Part shown: one piece after another, positions 24,477 through 33,186 of the stretch
Layout of the letters: every line of letters starts with the position of its first letter
How positions within the stretch are numbered: the stretch's first letter is position 1
DNA from: a virus
DNA length: 41,360 nt
Direction: 5' to 3' (one strand)
Virus record (IMG/VR): IMGVR_UViG_3300042945_000935
Location: 1-41,360 of that record
Notes under the pieces: generated by a model
Told to the model about the DNA's origin: nothing
The model's input: only the letters and a program-made list of their open reading frames with translations
The model's database searches: none
Position numbers and translations under genes: made by a program

Positions 24477-24479
24477 TTA

Positions 24480-24992
24480 TTATAACTGTCTTACTTCTAG
24501 CGCAACGAAACCTGATGCTTCAAGAACTTCTTGAGAAATTAAAGATGGAAGTCCAGCCATCTCTCTGGTCATTGCAGCGATATCGTATGATGGGAACAGA
24601 ATGCAAAGTTCTGCTATAGCTTCTTCATTCCAAAGATTAGCTTCTGCCGTAGACAATTGTCCAGACTGGACAAGTTGTTCCATTTTTCTAACTAAATTTT
24701 TGTATTCTATTCTAGAAAGAGGTCTCCAAGCAATATGCTTATCAAAAGATATTGAAGTTACATAAACATCACCATGTTCTTTTTTCCAAATCTTAATTTG
24801 ACCTGCAGTTGGTCCATCTGGCCAAATCTCTTCTTCATCAGGAAGATCTTCTACCGAAGATATTGGTTCAAAATCATCTTCCTCTGTATTGAAGTCTTCA
24901 TCTACCATTTTTGCAACAAGTGCCTCGTCAGAACCAGTTTCTTCCATTAGTTCTTCAGACGCACTAACTACTACTTTTCTTTTCTCAGTCAT
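24480..24992 (-). CDS. Tail assembly chaperone, first of two paralogues (170 aa)
   Basis: The start ATG at 24992 follows ATTAGGAGAAAAA. The first 55 residues are very acidic (many Glu and Asp, for example EDLPDEEEIWPDG) and probably disordered. The rest matches the next gene in the block ending AGLPSLISQEVLEASGF. It ends with tandem TAA codons one base before the next start. The position after the tube genes and before the tape-measure candidate supports the role; family assignment is by context and paralogy, since I cannot run a profile search. A candidate extended -10 promoter lies just upstream. Confidence 0.72.
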   Translation of the reverse strand: MTEKRKVVVSASEELMEETGSDEALVAKMVDEDFNTEEDDFEPISSVEDLPDEEEIWPDGPTAGQIKIWKKEHGDVYVTSISFDKHIAWRPLSRIEYKNLVRKMEQLVQSGQLSTAEANLWNEEAIAELCILFPSYDIAAMTREMAGLPSLISQEVLEASGFVALEVRQL

Positions 24993-25027
24993 TTTTTTCT
25001 CCTAATTATTTAAAATAAACCTAAAAC

Positions 25028-25036
25028 ATTATATCA
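25028..25036 (-). promoter_or_regulatory. Candidate extended -10 promoter before the chaperone genes
   Basis: On the minus strand the 55-base gap between the third tube-type gene and the first chaperone contains TGATATAAT, a perfect TGnTATAAT extended -10 box. No good -35 hexamer is visible at 16-18 bases. AT-rich sequence makes chance matches possible. Confidence 0.35.
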
Positions 25037-25047
25037 CAAAATACTAT

Positions 25048-26070
25048 TTATGGAACCTGCCCATAAGTGGTTACATACTGAACTCTTTGTTGAGTTGGGG
25101 GTGTTGAGTTCTGAGTTGCACTTGTGCCCTTAGCTTGAGCTGCATCATTGGTTGCTGCTGTTTCGCTTGAACTTGGAGATTTTCTAGACGCTCCAGAAGA
25201 TATGTACATATCCCTTGCTATAAACTGATACGTTTCCATTAGTGGCTCGCCGCCAGTAGAGTAGCCAGAAGCCATTCCAAGAAGCTGTACGCTCTGCAAA
25301 ACAATGTCCATTTTATCAGATGCTGTTTTTTGAACTAGTCTTTCATTATAATCTGTAGCCATCAGCCTATCAAGCATGTCGTAGTTGTCATCGCCATCAT
25401 TGCCTTTATTTCTTGCTACTGTAGTTACAGAACCTTCTTGGGTCCCGTATTTAATAACAAAGTTAAAAGGAGGGTGTGCAGAGAATATATTTCTAGCATC
25501 GTCTGTACTATTGTCAGAAGAAAGTCTATCTAACTGACTGTTTGCCCAGTATTTTTTAATATTTTTTTCATCATCTAATGATTCTACTCTACTCATCAAA
25601 AAGGATTGTATTCTTGCATTTGATCCTTCTGCGGTATAAAATCCAGCTCTTTTTTCAGCAGCTTTTGACAATAGGTCGTTCATTCTACCAGGGTACCTGG
25701 CATAGACATTAAACTCCCCAGTAATAATTCTTGTTCCAACCATCATTACATCATAGTTGTATGACCAAAATCCATATAAAGGTTGCTTTTCTTGCTTAAT
25801 TGCAAAAGCAAAGCTAGCTAAATCTAGTTCATCTGATTGATCAAAAAGACCATCTATATAGATCCTTACATCTTCTCCAGTAAAATAATAATCATAATAT
25901 TGATTAAATTGTTCTGCAGAACTTGATTTTCCAGCCCATTGAAGATCTACATTTGGATTAAGTGGATCAAAGCTTCTTGCTTGTGTTGGGTCTCTCAATT
26001 CATACGGCACATACGAAGTAAAAGGCCTATATGATTTTTGTCCAACAATCGAATTATAATCTCTTGGCAT
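25048..26070 (-). CDS. Tail-tube-type protein, third paralogue (340 aa)
   Basis: This is a divergent relative of the two preceding tube proteins. Shared features are the YGFWSYNYD segment followed by GTRIITGEFNVYARYPG (the equivalent of GSLIFTVF in the others), then FNFVIKYGTQEG (the equivalent of PPFDITVTFVNEYGQG), a loop with VQLLGMASG, and the C-terminal YQFIARDMYI. It is longer because of an insertion around residues 115-195 and a Ser/Ala/Thr/Gln-rich tail of about 45 residues. The start ATG at 26070 follows TTAGGATAAAAA, eight bases after the previous stop. It could form the end ring of the tube, an initiator linking tube to baseplate, or an additional tube component. Confidence 0.7.
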   Translation of the reverse strand: MPRDYNSIVGQKSYRPFTSYVPYELRDPTQARSFDPLNPNVDLQWAGKSSSAEQFNQYYDYYFTGEDVRIYIDGLFDQSDELDLASFAFAIKQEKQPLYGFWSYNYDVMMVGTRIITGEFNVYARYPGRMNDLLSKAAEKRAGFYTAEGSNARIQSFLMSRVESLDDEKNIKKYWANSQLDRLSSDNSTDDARNIFSAHPPFNFVIKYGTQEGSVTTVARNKGNDGDDNYDMLDRLMATDYNERLVQKTASDKMDIVLQSVQLLGMASGYSTGGEPLMETYQFIARDMYISSGASRKSPSSSETAATNDAAQAKGTSATQNSTPPTQQRVQYVTTYGQVP

Positions 26071-26078
26071 TTTTTATC

Positions 26079-26798
26079 CTAAGCTCTTGGAACTCTATCT
26101 ATGAAAGTAGTATACTCTGTTAGTTTGTCTGTAGAATCTGAATTCCAAAAATTCTTTTGCCTCTGCTCATATGCGTCATAAACATCGTCTGGAAGCATCA
26201 TTGGATCTTTTTCCATACTTACAAGTGGCTGCATTCCTCTGGCCATAAATGTGTATGTTTGCTCAGTGATAAGGTCGTCTACAGACATTGTGCCACCTTC
26301 GTCAACTATAGTAACGCCATATATCTTCATTTTAGATGCCATTCCATATTCGTTAAAAAAAGATAAAACAATATCAAATGGTGGCAACATGTCTGCTAAA
26401 GGAGCAAAGAACAAGCCTGTTTCAGACATCATCTGTCTAAATTCTTTTATTCTGTAGAATGCATATTCATTAAAAACAGTAAAGATTAAAGATCCAGCTA
26501 TAGTCCTTCCGCCTTTAACAAAGCCCCTTGGATTAACATGCCCCAATGTTCTTATTGGTGAGTTTTCTCTGTGAATTGAATAAGAGATTGTTTGAATTTC
26601 TGCCATTTCAAGAATGTCAGATTCACCTACCGTCTTAGTGTTTCTATCTATGTTTGGAACAACTATTGTCGCAGATATATCGGTACCTGCATATGACATA
26701 TTTGAAAATGGGTCAGGCATGCCTTTGGCAACTCTGTTTGAAGTGACCCCACTTTCATATCGAAATATTTGATCTCTTTTTTCTTGAAGTGATGACAT
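26079..26798 (-). CDS. Tail-tube-type protein, second paralogue (239 aa)
   Basis: Closely related in layout to the gene before it: ENSPIRTLGHVNPRGFVKGG aligns with the first tube's segment around REKAPIYTMGSPNPRSF, followed by IAGSLIFTVF in both. Later PPFDIVLSFFNEYG and SVDDLITEQTYTFMARGM correspond to PPFDITVTFVNEYG and SMDDIVIEETMTYVAREI. It has an extra N-terminal segment of about 40 residues. The start ATG at 26798 follows TTTTTTAGGAGATTAA, directly after the terminator hairpin, so its transcript level is probably lower than that of the first tube gene. A minor tube or tube-baseplate protein is likely. Confidence 0.78.
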   Translation of the reverse strand: MSSLQEKRDQIFRYESGVTSNRVAKGMPDPFSNMSYAGTDISATIVVPNIDRNTKTVGESDILEMAEIQTISYSIHRENSPIRTLGHVNPRGFVKGGRTIAGSLIFTVFNEYAFYRIKEFRQMMSETGLFFAPLADMLPPFDIVLSFFNEYGMASKMKIYGVTIVDEGGTMSVDDLITEQTYTFMARGMQPLVSMEKDPMMLPDDVYDAYEQRQKNFWNSDSTDKLTEYTTFIDRVPRA

Positions 26799-26804
26799 TT
26801 AATC

Positions 26805-26858
26805 TCCTAAAAAATAATATGGAGGACATGAAACTAAATCACGTCCTCCATATTATTT
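26805..26858 (-). terminator. Strong intrinsic terminator after the main tube gene
   Basis: A perfect 16-base-pair stem (arms 26812-26827 and 26843-26858, 15-base loop) is followed on the minus strand by TTATTTTTT. It lies between the first tube gene and its paralogue and would insulate or partly attenuate downstream transcription. Confidence 0.85.
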
Positions 26859-26874
26859 GGGTTCTAATTAGATA

Positions 26875-27564
26875 CTATGGTCTAATAATTTGAGTATTTA
26901 AACCACTCTGTCCAGCTGCATCTGAGCTGATTATATCCTTAAGGTCTCCGGTGTTAAATCTACCGAGTTGATCAGTTGTTATTCTGTACATCGGGCCTAT
27001 TTCACGGGCTACGTATGTCATTGTTTCTTCAATTACAATGTCATCCATAGAAGCTCCAGAACCTTCATTCAAGAGCTCTACTCCGTAAATTGATCTAACT
27101 GCGCCTTGTCCATACTCGTTAACAAATGTTACTGTGATATCAAATGGAGGAATTTGATCTGCATAATATGGAACTTGCGATACAATATCGCGTGATTGAT
27201 CTGTAAATTCTGCAATACCTCTCTTGTGCTGAGGATCTCCAGGAAGAGTATTGTGTCTTCTTGTAAAGAACTTCATTGAGTTGTCTGTTGCATGGTGTGC
27301 TTCTATCATTTGGTAAAGAGCTGGGCGGTCAAAGACTGTGAAAATCAATGAGCCTGCAATACCTCTTTTACCTCTTGAGAAAGAGCGTGGGTTTGGTGAT
27401 CCCATGGTGTAAATAGGTGCCTTCTCTCTTGTTACTGAGAAAGTAATTCCAGAAAGTGCTCCAATTTCAACGCCACCAAAGGTGGCAACAATGTCTGCTC
27501 CAGAAAATGTAGTATAAGTATTTAGATACTTATTAACTGGGCCGTCATAGTATTCTCCTGCCAT
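26875..27564 (-). CDS. Major tail tube protein (229 aa)
   Basis: It follows the sheath gene directly, the standard sheath-then-tube order of myoviruses, and has the size and beta-rich composition expected of a tube protein. Key blocks are FGGVEIGALSGITFSVTRE, GIAGSLIFTVF, PPFDITVTFVNEYG, and SMDDIVIEETMTYVARE. A strong GGAGGGT ribosome site precedes the ATG at 27564 and a strong terminator follows the gene, both fitting a highly expressed protein. Two paralogues follow. Confidence 0.83.
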   Translation of the reverse strand: MAGEYYDGPVNKYLNTYTTFSGADIVATFGGVEIGALSGITFSVTREKAPIYTMGSPNPRSFSRGKRGIAGSLIFTVFDRPALYQMIEAHHATDNSMKFFTRRHNTLPGDPQHKRGIAEFTDQSRDIVSQVPYYADQIPPFDITVTFVNEYGQGAVRSIYGVELLNEGSGASMDDIVIEETMTYVAREIGPMYRITTDQLGRFNTGDLKDIISSDAAGQSGLNTQIIRP

Positions 27565-27599
27565 TTTATACCCTCCAATTCGGTATTTTTATTTATGGT

Positions 27600-28877
27600 T
27601 TATAGGTTAATTGCTACTTGAACGTCAATGTTCTTGAGTTCAAATGCTGGTGTCAGAACGAGATCAACAATCGCTTTGTTTTCTGCTGGAATGTAACTTA
27701 CTGTAAAGTCACTATCAAGCAAAGCTCCAATTTGTTGCATACCTCTTAAAGCTGATGTAATTGCAGTTTCCATTGAGTTACGAGTCTGAATGGTTGATGC
27801 TTCTCCAATAAACTTCTGACATACTTGTCTAACCAAAAGAGCTGCTTCATTAATGATTCTCATTGTTGAAACTCTTGTATAGTCAGATGTTGAAGATGCC
27901 AATGTGAGACCTTCAATGAAGGTTGGTATCTTATTAAAGTTAAGAGCAATAGTATTTACTCCTGCATTAGAGAGTCTTTCTTGCTGAGTTCTTGTTGGGT
28001 TATATCTCATTGCAGCAACGTTATAAGCTGTCTTGTTGACTGGCGAAGTAAACGAAGCCATTCTGCTGATTGCTGCTGCCATGGTTGTTGCGCCATTGGC
28101 ATAGCCCCAATCTGTTTCATAGTTAACTGGCTTAAGCTCGGAAGAAATGACAACAACGTGTCTACCAACTTCTGCCATATTTGTTCCATCTCTATCAATA
28201 AGGGTGTAGAGAACGCTGCCTGAAGTGGCTGATGTATTAAGGTGTGTTGCAACCTCTGCTGGAGTCATTATTTCTGTAATATTTCCAGTACCAGGATTGT
28301 ATGGCTTTACTCCCATGACTGCGAAACAAGAATGTGAATTCTCACAAATTTCTTTAACTTTTACAGCAATCTTGTAGGCCCAACTTGATGTTGTGGTTGT
28401 ATTGTTTGCATAAAATCCATACTCTGCGTCATCACCAGGAGTTGCTGGGCTTTGCCAATCGTCTGGATGACCGCCACGACCCCAAGGAACGATAATGTCA
28501 GGTTGCGCAGCTTCTGCTGCTGCAAATGCTGCATCAAATACGTTAGTGCCAGAGTTGGAAGAACTTGTTATTGTTCCAGCTGAATGATCAAAAACTGAGT
28601 CAGCTGGCAATGGTACGATAAAGATTCTTTCAGCGCCTCCTGCTAATAGCTCAATAAATCCTCTGTGGACATGTGAGTCTTCGCCAAAAGCGTCGATTAC
28701 GTCTTGCTCAGTTGTTGCCTGAACTACGTCAAGGTCTTTTACCTTGCTTGAATTGTCGCCCGCAACTGCCACACCTCTTTTAGCGATTAGGCAGATTCTT
28801 GGACCGACAGGTATGTCCTGTCTAGAGATGCTATAAAAGCGATCTTTAATTACTGTTTTTACACCTGGTAGAGCCAT
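27600..28877 (-). CDS. Contractile tail sheath protein (425 aa)
   Basis: The protein begins with MALPGVKTVIKDR, a typical sheath N-terminus, and ends with the characteristic region in which INEAALLVRQVCQKFIGE is followed by an insertion/scaffold segment and a final pair of beta strands (AIVDLVLTPAFELKNIDVQV). A GGERIF-like turn (GGAERIFIVPL) near residue 80 also fits sheath proteins. Sheath subunits form the contractile cylinder around the tube. GGAGGT lies upstream of the ATG at 28877. The 81-base leader holds AT-rich sequence but no promoter I can support. The tail genes on either side agree with the call. Confidence 0.88.
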   Translation of the reverse strand: MALPGVKTVIKDRFYSISRQDIPVGPRICLIAKRGVAVAGDNSSKVKDLDVVQATTEQDVIDAFGEDSHVHRGFIELLAGGAERIFIVPLPADSVFDHSAGTITSSSNSGTNVFDAAFAAAEAAQPDIIVPWGRGGHPDDWQSPATPGDDAEYGFYANNTTTTSSWAYKIAVKVKEICENSHSCFAVMGVKPYNPGTGNITEIMTPAEVATHLNTSATSGSVLYTLIDRDGTNMAEVGRHVVVISSELKPVNYETDWGYANGATTMAAAISRMASFTSPVNKTAYNVAAMRYNPTRTQQERLSNAGVNTIALNFNKIPTFIEGLTLASSTSDYTRVSTMRIINEAALLVRQVCQKFIGEASTIQTRNSMETAITSALRGMQQIGALLDSDFTVSYIPAENKAIVDLVLTPAFELKNIDVQVAINL

Positions 28878-28958
28878 TAGTCTATAGACCTCCGATTGGG
28901 GCAGTTTGGTTTTAACTTCTTTTATATAGTAATAACAAACTTATAAAAACAAACTACA

Positions 28959-29699
28959 TTAAGTATTTGGGGTAGAAGTTTGATATAGGTCTATTATATT
29001 TATTTCAGTGTTTTCGTAGTTTGGAGTTGCATAATCTGTTCTATGTCCCAAAATTGACTCTTCATAGGCCATATACCTTCTGACGTCAATTGCTATCTTT
29101 TCTACAACATCAACTGATGTGGCTATAAGTTTTTCCGTTGTCAACATATAGGTGACTGTTCTTTTAACTACGTCAGTATTGTCCCTATTGATGTCCGAGT
29201 CAGAAAGTCTTCTTGAATAGACCAATTCTGCTGCCCCTAATCTTTTAAAAACAGGAGTATGTTCAAGCATAAAGTCTTCAAATATTTCTATTAAAGTATC
29301 GGCAACTTGTGCTCCAGAATATCTTTTTTCAAGATCACTTTTTGAGGTTGCTTGATCTGCTTTTGTTATTAAACTAAAACTAACAACATTTTGAAATCTT
29401 TGTCCGAAAACCATAACATTTGGAACACTTTGCGTATTTCTAGTTCTTGGCTTTGGTTCTGCGCTGTGGGTTTTTCTAATTTCTAAACCATACACTATAA
29501 CAGGATATTCTGCGTATGCACCGCTTGCTGTTGGCTGTATTTTAATATCTGGATATGCGTTTTCCCACAAAGCTTTAACTACTGCTATAAACTCTAAATA
29601 TGATAGATTGCCAGACGCTTGAAGTGGTGCTCCAAACATTCTGTCATTATTGATTTCATTTACGCTTGGTACCGGAAATCTAAAAGCGTTCTGTGGCAT
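28959..29699 (-). CDS. Tail terminator / tail completion protein (246 aa)
   Basis: The protein lies between two sheath-type genes, after the connector and stopper, which is where tail-completion (terminator) proteins are usually encoded. It has an N-terminal helix-rich part (LSYLEFIAVVKALWENAYPDI) followed by VIVYGLEIRKT, then VVSFSLITKAD, and an alpha helix (AQVADTLIEIFEDFML), an arrangement common to terminator proteins. C-terminal strands (VVKRTVTYMLTTEKL) complete the fold. The ATG at 29699 follows AGAGGAGCTTAAA, which overlaps the end of the previous gene. Function is inferred from layout and position. Confidence 0.62.
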   Translation of the reverse strand: MPQNAFRFPVPSVNEINNDRMFGAPLQASGNLSYLEFIAVVKALWENAYPDIKIQPTASGAYAEYPVIVYGLEIRKTHSAEPKPRTRNTQSVPNVMVFGQRFQNVVSFSLITKADQATSKSDLEKRYSGAQVADTLIEIFEDFMLEHTPVFKRLGAAELVYSRRLSDSDINRDNTDVVKRTVTYMLTTEKLIATSVDVVEKIAIDVRRYMAYEESILGHRTDYATPNYENTEINIIDLYQTSTPNT

Positions 29700-29700
29700 T

Positions 29701-31290
29701 TTAAGCTCCTCTGCCTGTTGCTACATTAAAAGATATTGACCTTAATGTTCTAACGGATGTAATAGAAATAGTAAAATACAATTTTCCTTTTTCTAATCTG
29801 TCTGCATAGGCATCGAAGTTATAATCTCTAATAATATCATTAATTTTTAATTCTTGCAGGAAACCATCTACTGACCTTATCAAATGATCGTTAGCAAACT
29901 TTCCTATAGCGTTTTGCCCCATAGACTGGACTTCCGCTATAACCATGGCGACTAATCGAACATTAGATGAGTCTGAATAGTTTTCGGATATTGATTGAGT
30001 TAAGTCTCCGCTAATTCTTACATCATAAAGAGCGCCTCTTCTTGCCCTATTTCCAGAAAAGATTGTATTTACTTTTTTATTTTCTAATATAGCCATTTGA
30101 TTTGAACTTAATTCATTTCCAAATATTGATAAACATGGTTCAATTCTTTTTTTTGCCATTCCATAATCAACCCTATTGGAAGAAAGAGATCCTGCGTAGG
30201 CTGCAGCCATAGAGCTAGTGTATGATCTTCGAATTTGTTTATGGTTAAATACTGCCTCTCCATATATTAATATAATATATTTACCACTGTCTTTTGTTAC
30301 TTCCCCAGAAGATGTGACCGATGAAGCTATTTCAAAATCTGCGTTATTTATATTATTGATATCAGCATCTCTTGAGCTAGAACTTCTAGATCCAATAATT
30401 CCCATTTGCACTTCTCCAGTAGAAATCTGAACCTGATGACAATGGTCAGCTAACTGCTTTACAAAATTAACTCCATTAGTAGATATAAAAGATGTTTCTA
30501 ATGGAACTATTATATCTATAAACTCATAATCAGATAATATTTCGTAACAAAGTGAAAGCTTTGCTCCATAATATTCATAAAAAGAATATGTATTTGGAGT
30601 AGCAGAATCGTCGGCAAATATTTTATCGTTTCTTTTTGAAATATCTGAGACATATTCGGACATACTTCCACATGACATTATATATATGTCTCTACCACCT
30701 GCGGCGTAACAATCAAATACTCCTCTAGTTAAAGGAGAATCAAAGTCTGCCCTAAGAACATTGACCGCATCTTGCATTGACGCTGGCCTATATATTTCAA
30801 ATTCTTGAAGAGCATCTGTATGGCCTATTAACATAATGGAGTTTGTTGCTAGATTATTTATCTCAACATATTTAGATCTACTTGATATAGATATTGATTT
30901 ATCATTATAGGAATATTCTTCGTTTAAATTATTTGGATTATTACACTGTATATAATATTCTTTAGTTGAGTTTGACAAATCTGCGACTGTAGATATTTGT
31001 ATTGTATAATTACCTTTATACAAACCCTCTGGAAGCATATACCTTAGTTTGTACGACCCTTGGGAAACTCTTTCTATAGTTGCTGTAGAAGATATATTTT
31101 GAGTATATGTGGGAGTTGCTGCGCTTATATAACTTATATTATAAAGAAGTGGTCCATCTATGACTGCTCCAGGAGTTCCAACACCTCTTTTAAAATATAC
31201 AATAATATCACCAGTTGGATCTATATATTCATATCCACTTTTATATGTGAATTGTATTTCTACATATTCTTTTGGTTTTGCAATTAACAT
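29701..31290 (-). CDS. Sheath-like protein with N-terminal Ig-like domain (529 aa)
   Basis: Residues about 1-110 look like a beta-sandwich (VEIQFTYKSGYEYIDPTG, GSYKLRYMLPEGLYKGNYTI). The rest resembles a sheath protein: Ala/Gly-rich turns (MAAAYAGSLSSNR), a C-terminal region with NSNQMAILENKKVNTIF-type spacing, RRGALYDVRISGDLTQ and a terminal strand pair (LYFTISITSVRTLRSISF). I chose the ATG at 31290, two bases after the stop of the upstream gene, because an upstream TTG at 31320 would overlap it by 29 bases. A second sheath-type protein near the connectors may cap or initiate the sheath at the neck. Sheath similarity is by pattern and needs a profile search. Confidence 0.6.
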   Translation of the reverse strand: MLIAKPKEYVEIQFTYKSGYEYIDPTGDIIVYFKRGVGTPGAVIDGPLLYNISYISAATPTYTQNISSTATIERVSQGSYKLRYMLPEGLYKGNYTIQISTVADLSNSTKEYYIQCNNPNNLNEEYSYNDKSISISSRSKYVEINNLATNSIMLIGHTDALQEFEIYRPASMQDAVNVLRADFDSPLTRGVFDCYAAGGRDIYIMSCGSMSEYVSDISKRNDKIFADDSATPNTYSFYEYYGAKLSLCYEILSDYEFIDIIVPLETSFISTNGVNFVKQLADHCHQVQISTGEVQMGIIGSRSSSSRDADINNINNADFEIASSVTSSGEVTKDSGKYIILIYGEAVFNHKQIRRSYTSSMAAAYAGSLSSNRVDYGMAKKRIEPCLSIFGNELSSNQMAILENKKVNTIFSGNRARRGALYDVRISGDLTQSISENYSDSSNVRLVAMVIAEVQSMGQNAIGKFANDHLIRSVDGFLQELKINDIIRDYNFDAYADRLEKGKLYFTISITSVRTLRSISFNVATGRGA

Positions 31291-31291
31291 A

Positions 31292-31669
31292 CTAGCTCGG
31301 AACTTCTTTTGTAGCACCAACTATCCAATAGTTGATTTCCCCTCTTTTTCCCCTTACCCCATAGCTGTCATCTATAACATATATTATAGTATCGTCTAAA
31401 GAGTTATAAGATTCTTCATAAATTCTATCACCGGGTTTTGGATTTACTTCTTTTTTAAAATAATAAACTAGCTCGGAATTAGTTATCACTCCCTCTGGAA
31501 CTTCATCTTTTGCATTTGACAGGGCAAAGCTTCTTGCGTAAACTGATCTAGTAGTATGCCTTTCTAGCGTATCGTTATAAACAAAGTCGTCAGAAAGTCT
31601 TCTTTGTATAAAGATATCGTGTCCCCACTGCCTTAGTATTTTTTCAAATATCTTCTTAGCATCAATCAT
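31292..31669 (-). CDS. Head-tail stopper / head closure protein (125 aa)
   Basis: A small protein with an N-terminal helix (DAKKIFEKILRQWGHDIFI) and a beta-rich body ending GEINYWIVGATKEV, including KPGDRIYEES, a pattern typical of head-closure proteins in which strands carry the GDRI/V turn. It overlaps the end of the connector gene by eight bases, suggesting translational coupling, and lies directly before sheath-type and terminator genes. Role by layout and position. Confidence 0.65.
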   Translation of the reverse strand: MIDAKKIFEKILRQWGHDIFIQRRLSDDFVYNDTLERHTTRSVYARSFALSNAKDEVPEGVITNSELVYYFKKEVNPKPGDRIYEESYNSLDDTIIYVIDDSYGVRGKRGEINYWIVGATKEVPS

Positions 31670-32564
31670 ACTGTCTTAGACCTCTGCCTGGCATAGGGTC
31701 TTCTGGATCAGTTGGAGTTCTTCTTCCTGGACCATATAGTTCTTTGTCAGACAAGTATATTAATTTGCCTGTTTGTGGATCTAATGTTTTGCCAGAAGTA
31801 AAAGTTTTTTTGTTTGGAAGATTTTTTGGCTGAACGCCTCTTATAAAAACTTTTTTCGCTAGAATCTCTCTTCTTAACGAGGCTGCTATCTGGCACCATG
31901 TCGTTGCATTTGATCTGGTTGCTACATCTCTAGGGGCTGATCTATTGGTAATTTCTAGGTCTGCAAGCTTAAGGCTCATTTCGTCGTCTCCACCAAATCC
32001 GTACGTTCTACTAAGCTCACAGCAAACTGATGCTTTAATGTATTCTAAAACGGTAAACGGAAGATCTGGGCTTGTATTTGAATCTTGAATAGAATATATT
32101 TCTTTTACTTCATTTGAATAATTATAAACAAGTTCTCCTATTTCTAAAAGTCCTGCTTCTGGAAATATAGAAAGTATTTCCTCTGGGTCTAGATAAAGTG
32201 GCTCGATATCTGGAGCAAAAGATATTGTTTCATCAGACCTAAGAGTTATTGAAGGCTTGTATTCTTCTGTTGTCGAACTAACGTAGAGTTGTTGACTAAC
32301 AGTTATTGAAGTATTATTTACTAAAGTTCCAGTAAATCTAATTGTATATTCTCCTGCATTAGTGGTAGAAAAATTATAATAATACTCTGAACTTGTAATT
32401 TGTGTTGCCGAAGCTGAAGCTATTTGAGTCCCACTAGAGTTTAAAACAACAACATTAACAGCTGTTGGGCTCACCTCTGTTTGCTCAAGCGTAACAGGAT
32501 CTGTGTCAACAAATTTTACTTTAATTCTAACAGTATCGTTAACTAAAACTCTGCTTACTGTCAT
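31662..32564 (-). CDS. Head-tail connector (adaptor) with N-terminal Ig-like domain (300 aa)
   Basis: Residues about 1-95 form a probable Ig-like beta-sandwich (VNVVVLNSSGTQIASAS, NAGEYTIRFTG). Residues about 120-235 are helical and resemble gp6-type adaptor proteins (DPEEILSIFPEAG, FTVLEYIKASVCCELSRTYG, CQIAASLRREILAKK). The C-terminus is polar and Pro/Gly-rich. Adaptors bind the portal and the stopper during neck assembly. The ATG at 32564 follows TTGGAGTTAAA. The Ig-like domain is probably exposed and resembles the one on the sheath-like protein downstream. Confidence 0.62.
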   Translation of the reverse strand: MTVSRVLVNDTVRIKVKFVDTDPVTLEQTEVSPTAVNVVVLNSSGTQIASASATQITSSEYYYNFSTTNAGEYTIRFTGTLVNNTSITVSQQLYVSSTTEEYKPSITLRSDETISFAPDIEPLYLDPEEILSIFPEAGLLEIGELVYNYSNEVKEIYSIQDSNTSPDLPFTVLEYIKASVCCELSRTYGFGGDDEMSLKLADLEITNRSAPRDVATRSNATTWCQIAASLRREILAKKVFIRGVQPKNLPNKKTFTSGKTLDPQTGKLIYLSDKELYGPGRRTPTDPEDPMPGRGLRQYD

Positions 32565-32586
32565 TTTAACTCCAATTTTAATAAAA

Positions 32587-32955
32587 TTATGATATTGTTA
32601 CTTCTGCAGTGCCAGAACTTAACGAAACAGTTGAGGCTACTGAGGTAGCACTTGTTTGATTTCCTATTGCCTCTAGGCTTATTGCTCCGCTAGCGCCTTC
32701 ATCATAAGAAGCTAGTACTTGAATAATTGCGTTTGCTTGAGACTCTGTAGCTTGTATGGTCAAAATTCCTTCTGAATATATATCATAGGAAATGACAGCA
32801 ACAGTGGTAGCGTTAGAATAATCCTGAGAAATACTAACTGCAACATTTAAATTAGAAATTATTATAGGATTAGATATTCCTAAAACATTAATTATAACCG
32901 TACCTATGTAACTTAGGCTTGGCTGATTATAGCTAATATTCTCGTTGTATAACAT
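32587..32955 (-). CDS. Small beta-rich structural protein (122 aa)
   Basis: The sequence is almost entirely alternating hydrophobic and Ser/Thr/Ala residues (GTVIINVLGISNPIIISN, VAVISYDIYSEGILTIQ, ATSVASTVSLSSGTAEVTI), consistent with a beta-sandwich or fibre-like decoration. No cysteine, signal or catalytic motif is seen. The ATG at 32955 lies three bases after the stop of the oxygenase remnant; no clear ribosome site is visible. Its place beside the connector suggests a neck or head decoration. Confidence 0.65.
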   Translation of the reverse strand: MLYNENISYNQPSLSYIGTVIINVLGISNPIIISNLNVAVSISQDYSNATTVAVISYDIYSEGILTIQATESQANAIIQVLASYDEGASGAISLEAIGNQTSATSVASTVSLSSGTAEVTIS

Positions 32956-32958
32956 CTA

Positions 32959-33186
32959 TTATCCTGATATAACGTATTTTTGTAAGTCTTTAAACCATTT
33001 TATTGAATTCTCATTAATATGGTCATTTTTCCTATAAGAGAAAAATTGCAAGTAAACATGCCTATTACCACTAGTAACCGGTTTTATCTCGTGTCTACCT
33101 ATATAAGTCACTGCATTTTGTTTTTTAAATATATTAATATACCACCCAAAGGCAGTTGTAGTATAAATGCTATTCTTATAATTGTT
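32959..33186 (-). pseudogene. C-terminal remnant of a 2-oxoglutarate/Fe(II) oxygenase (prolyl-hydroxylase type)
   Basis: Between two genes there are 75 open codons with no ATG. The encoded peptide contains GRHEIKPVTSGNRHVYLQFF, matching the end of P4H/PKHD-type oxygenases, where the last iron-binding His is followed by a V-T-S/x-G-x-R block that binds 2-oxoglutarate. The HxD half of the active site is absent, so it should be inactive as read. It overlaps the end of the upstream gene by a few bases in the +1 frame; no CGG is at the junction, so the CGGN mechanism does not explain it. It could be a deletion remnant or, less likely, an extension of the upstream protein by another kind of frameshift. 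Confidence 0.55.

Noticed and set aside
33176-33186. CGGN event joining the 360-residue protein to the oxygenase remnant
   Set aside because: The frames differ by +1 but there is no CGG at the junction, so the rule does not apply.
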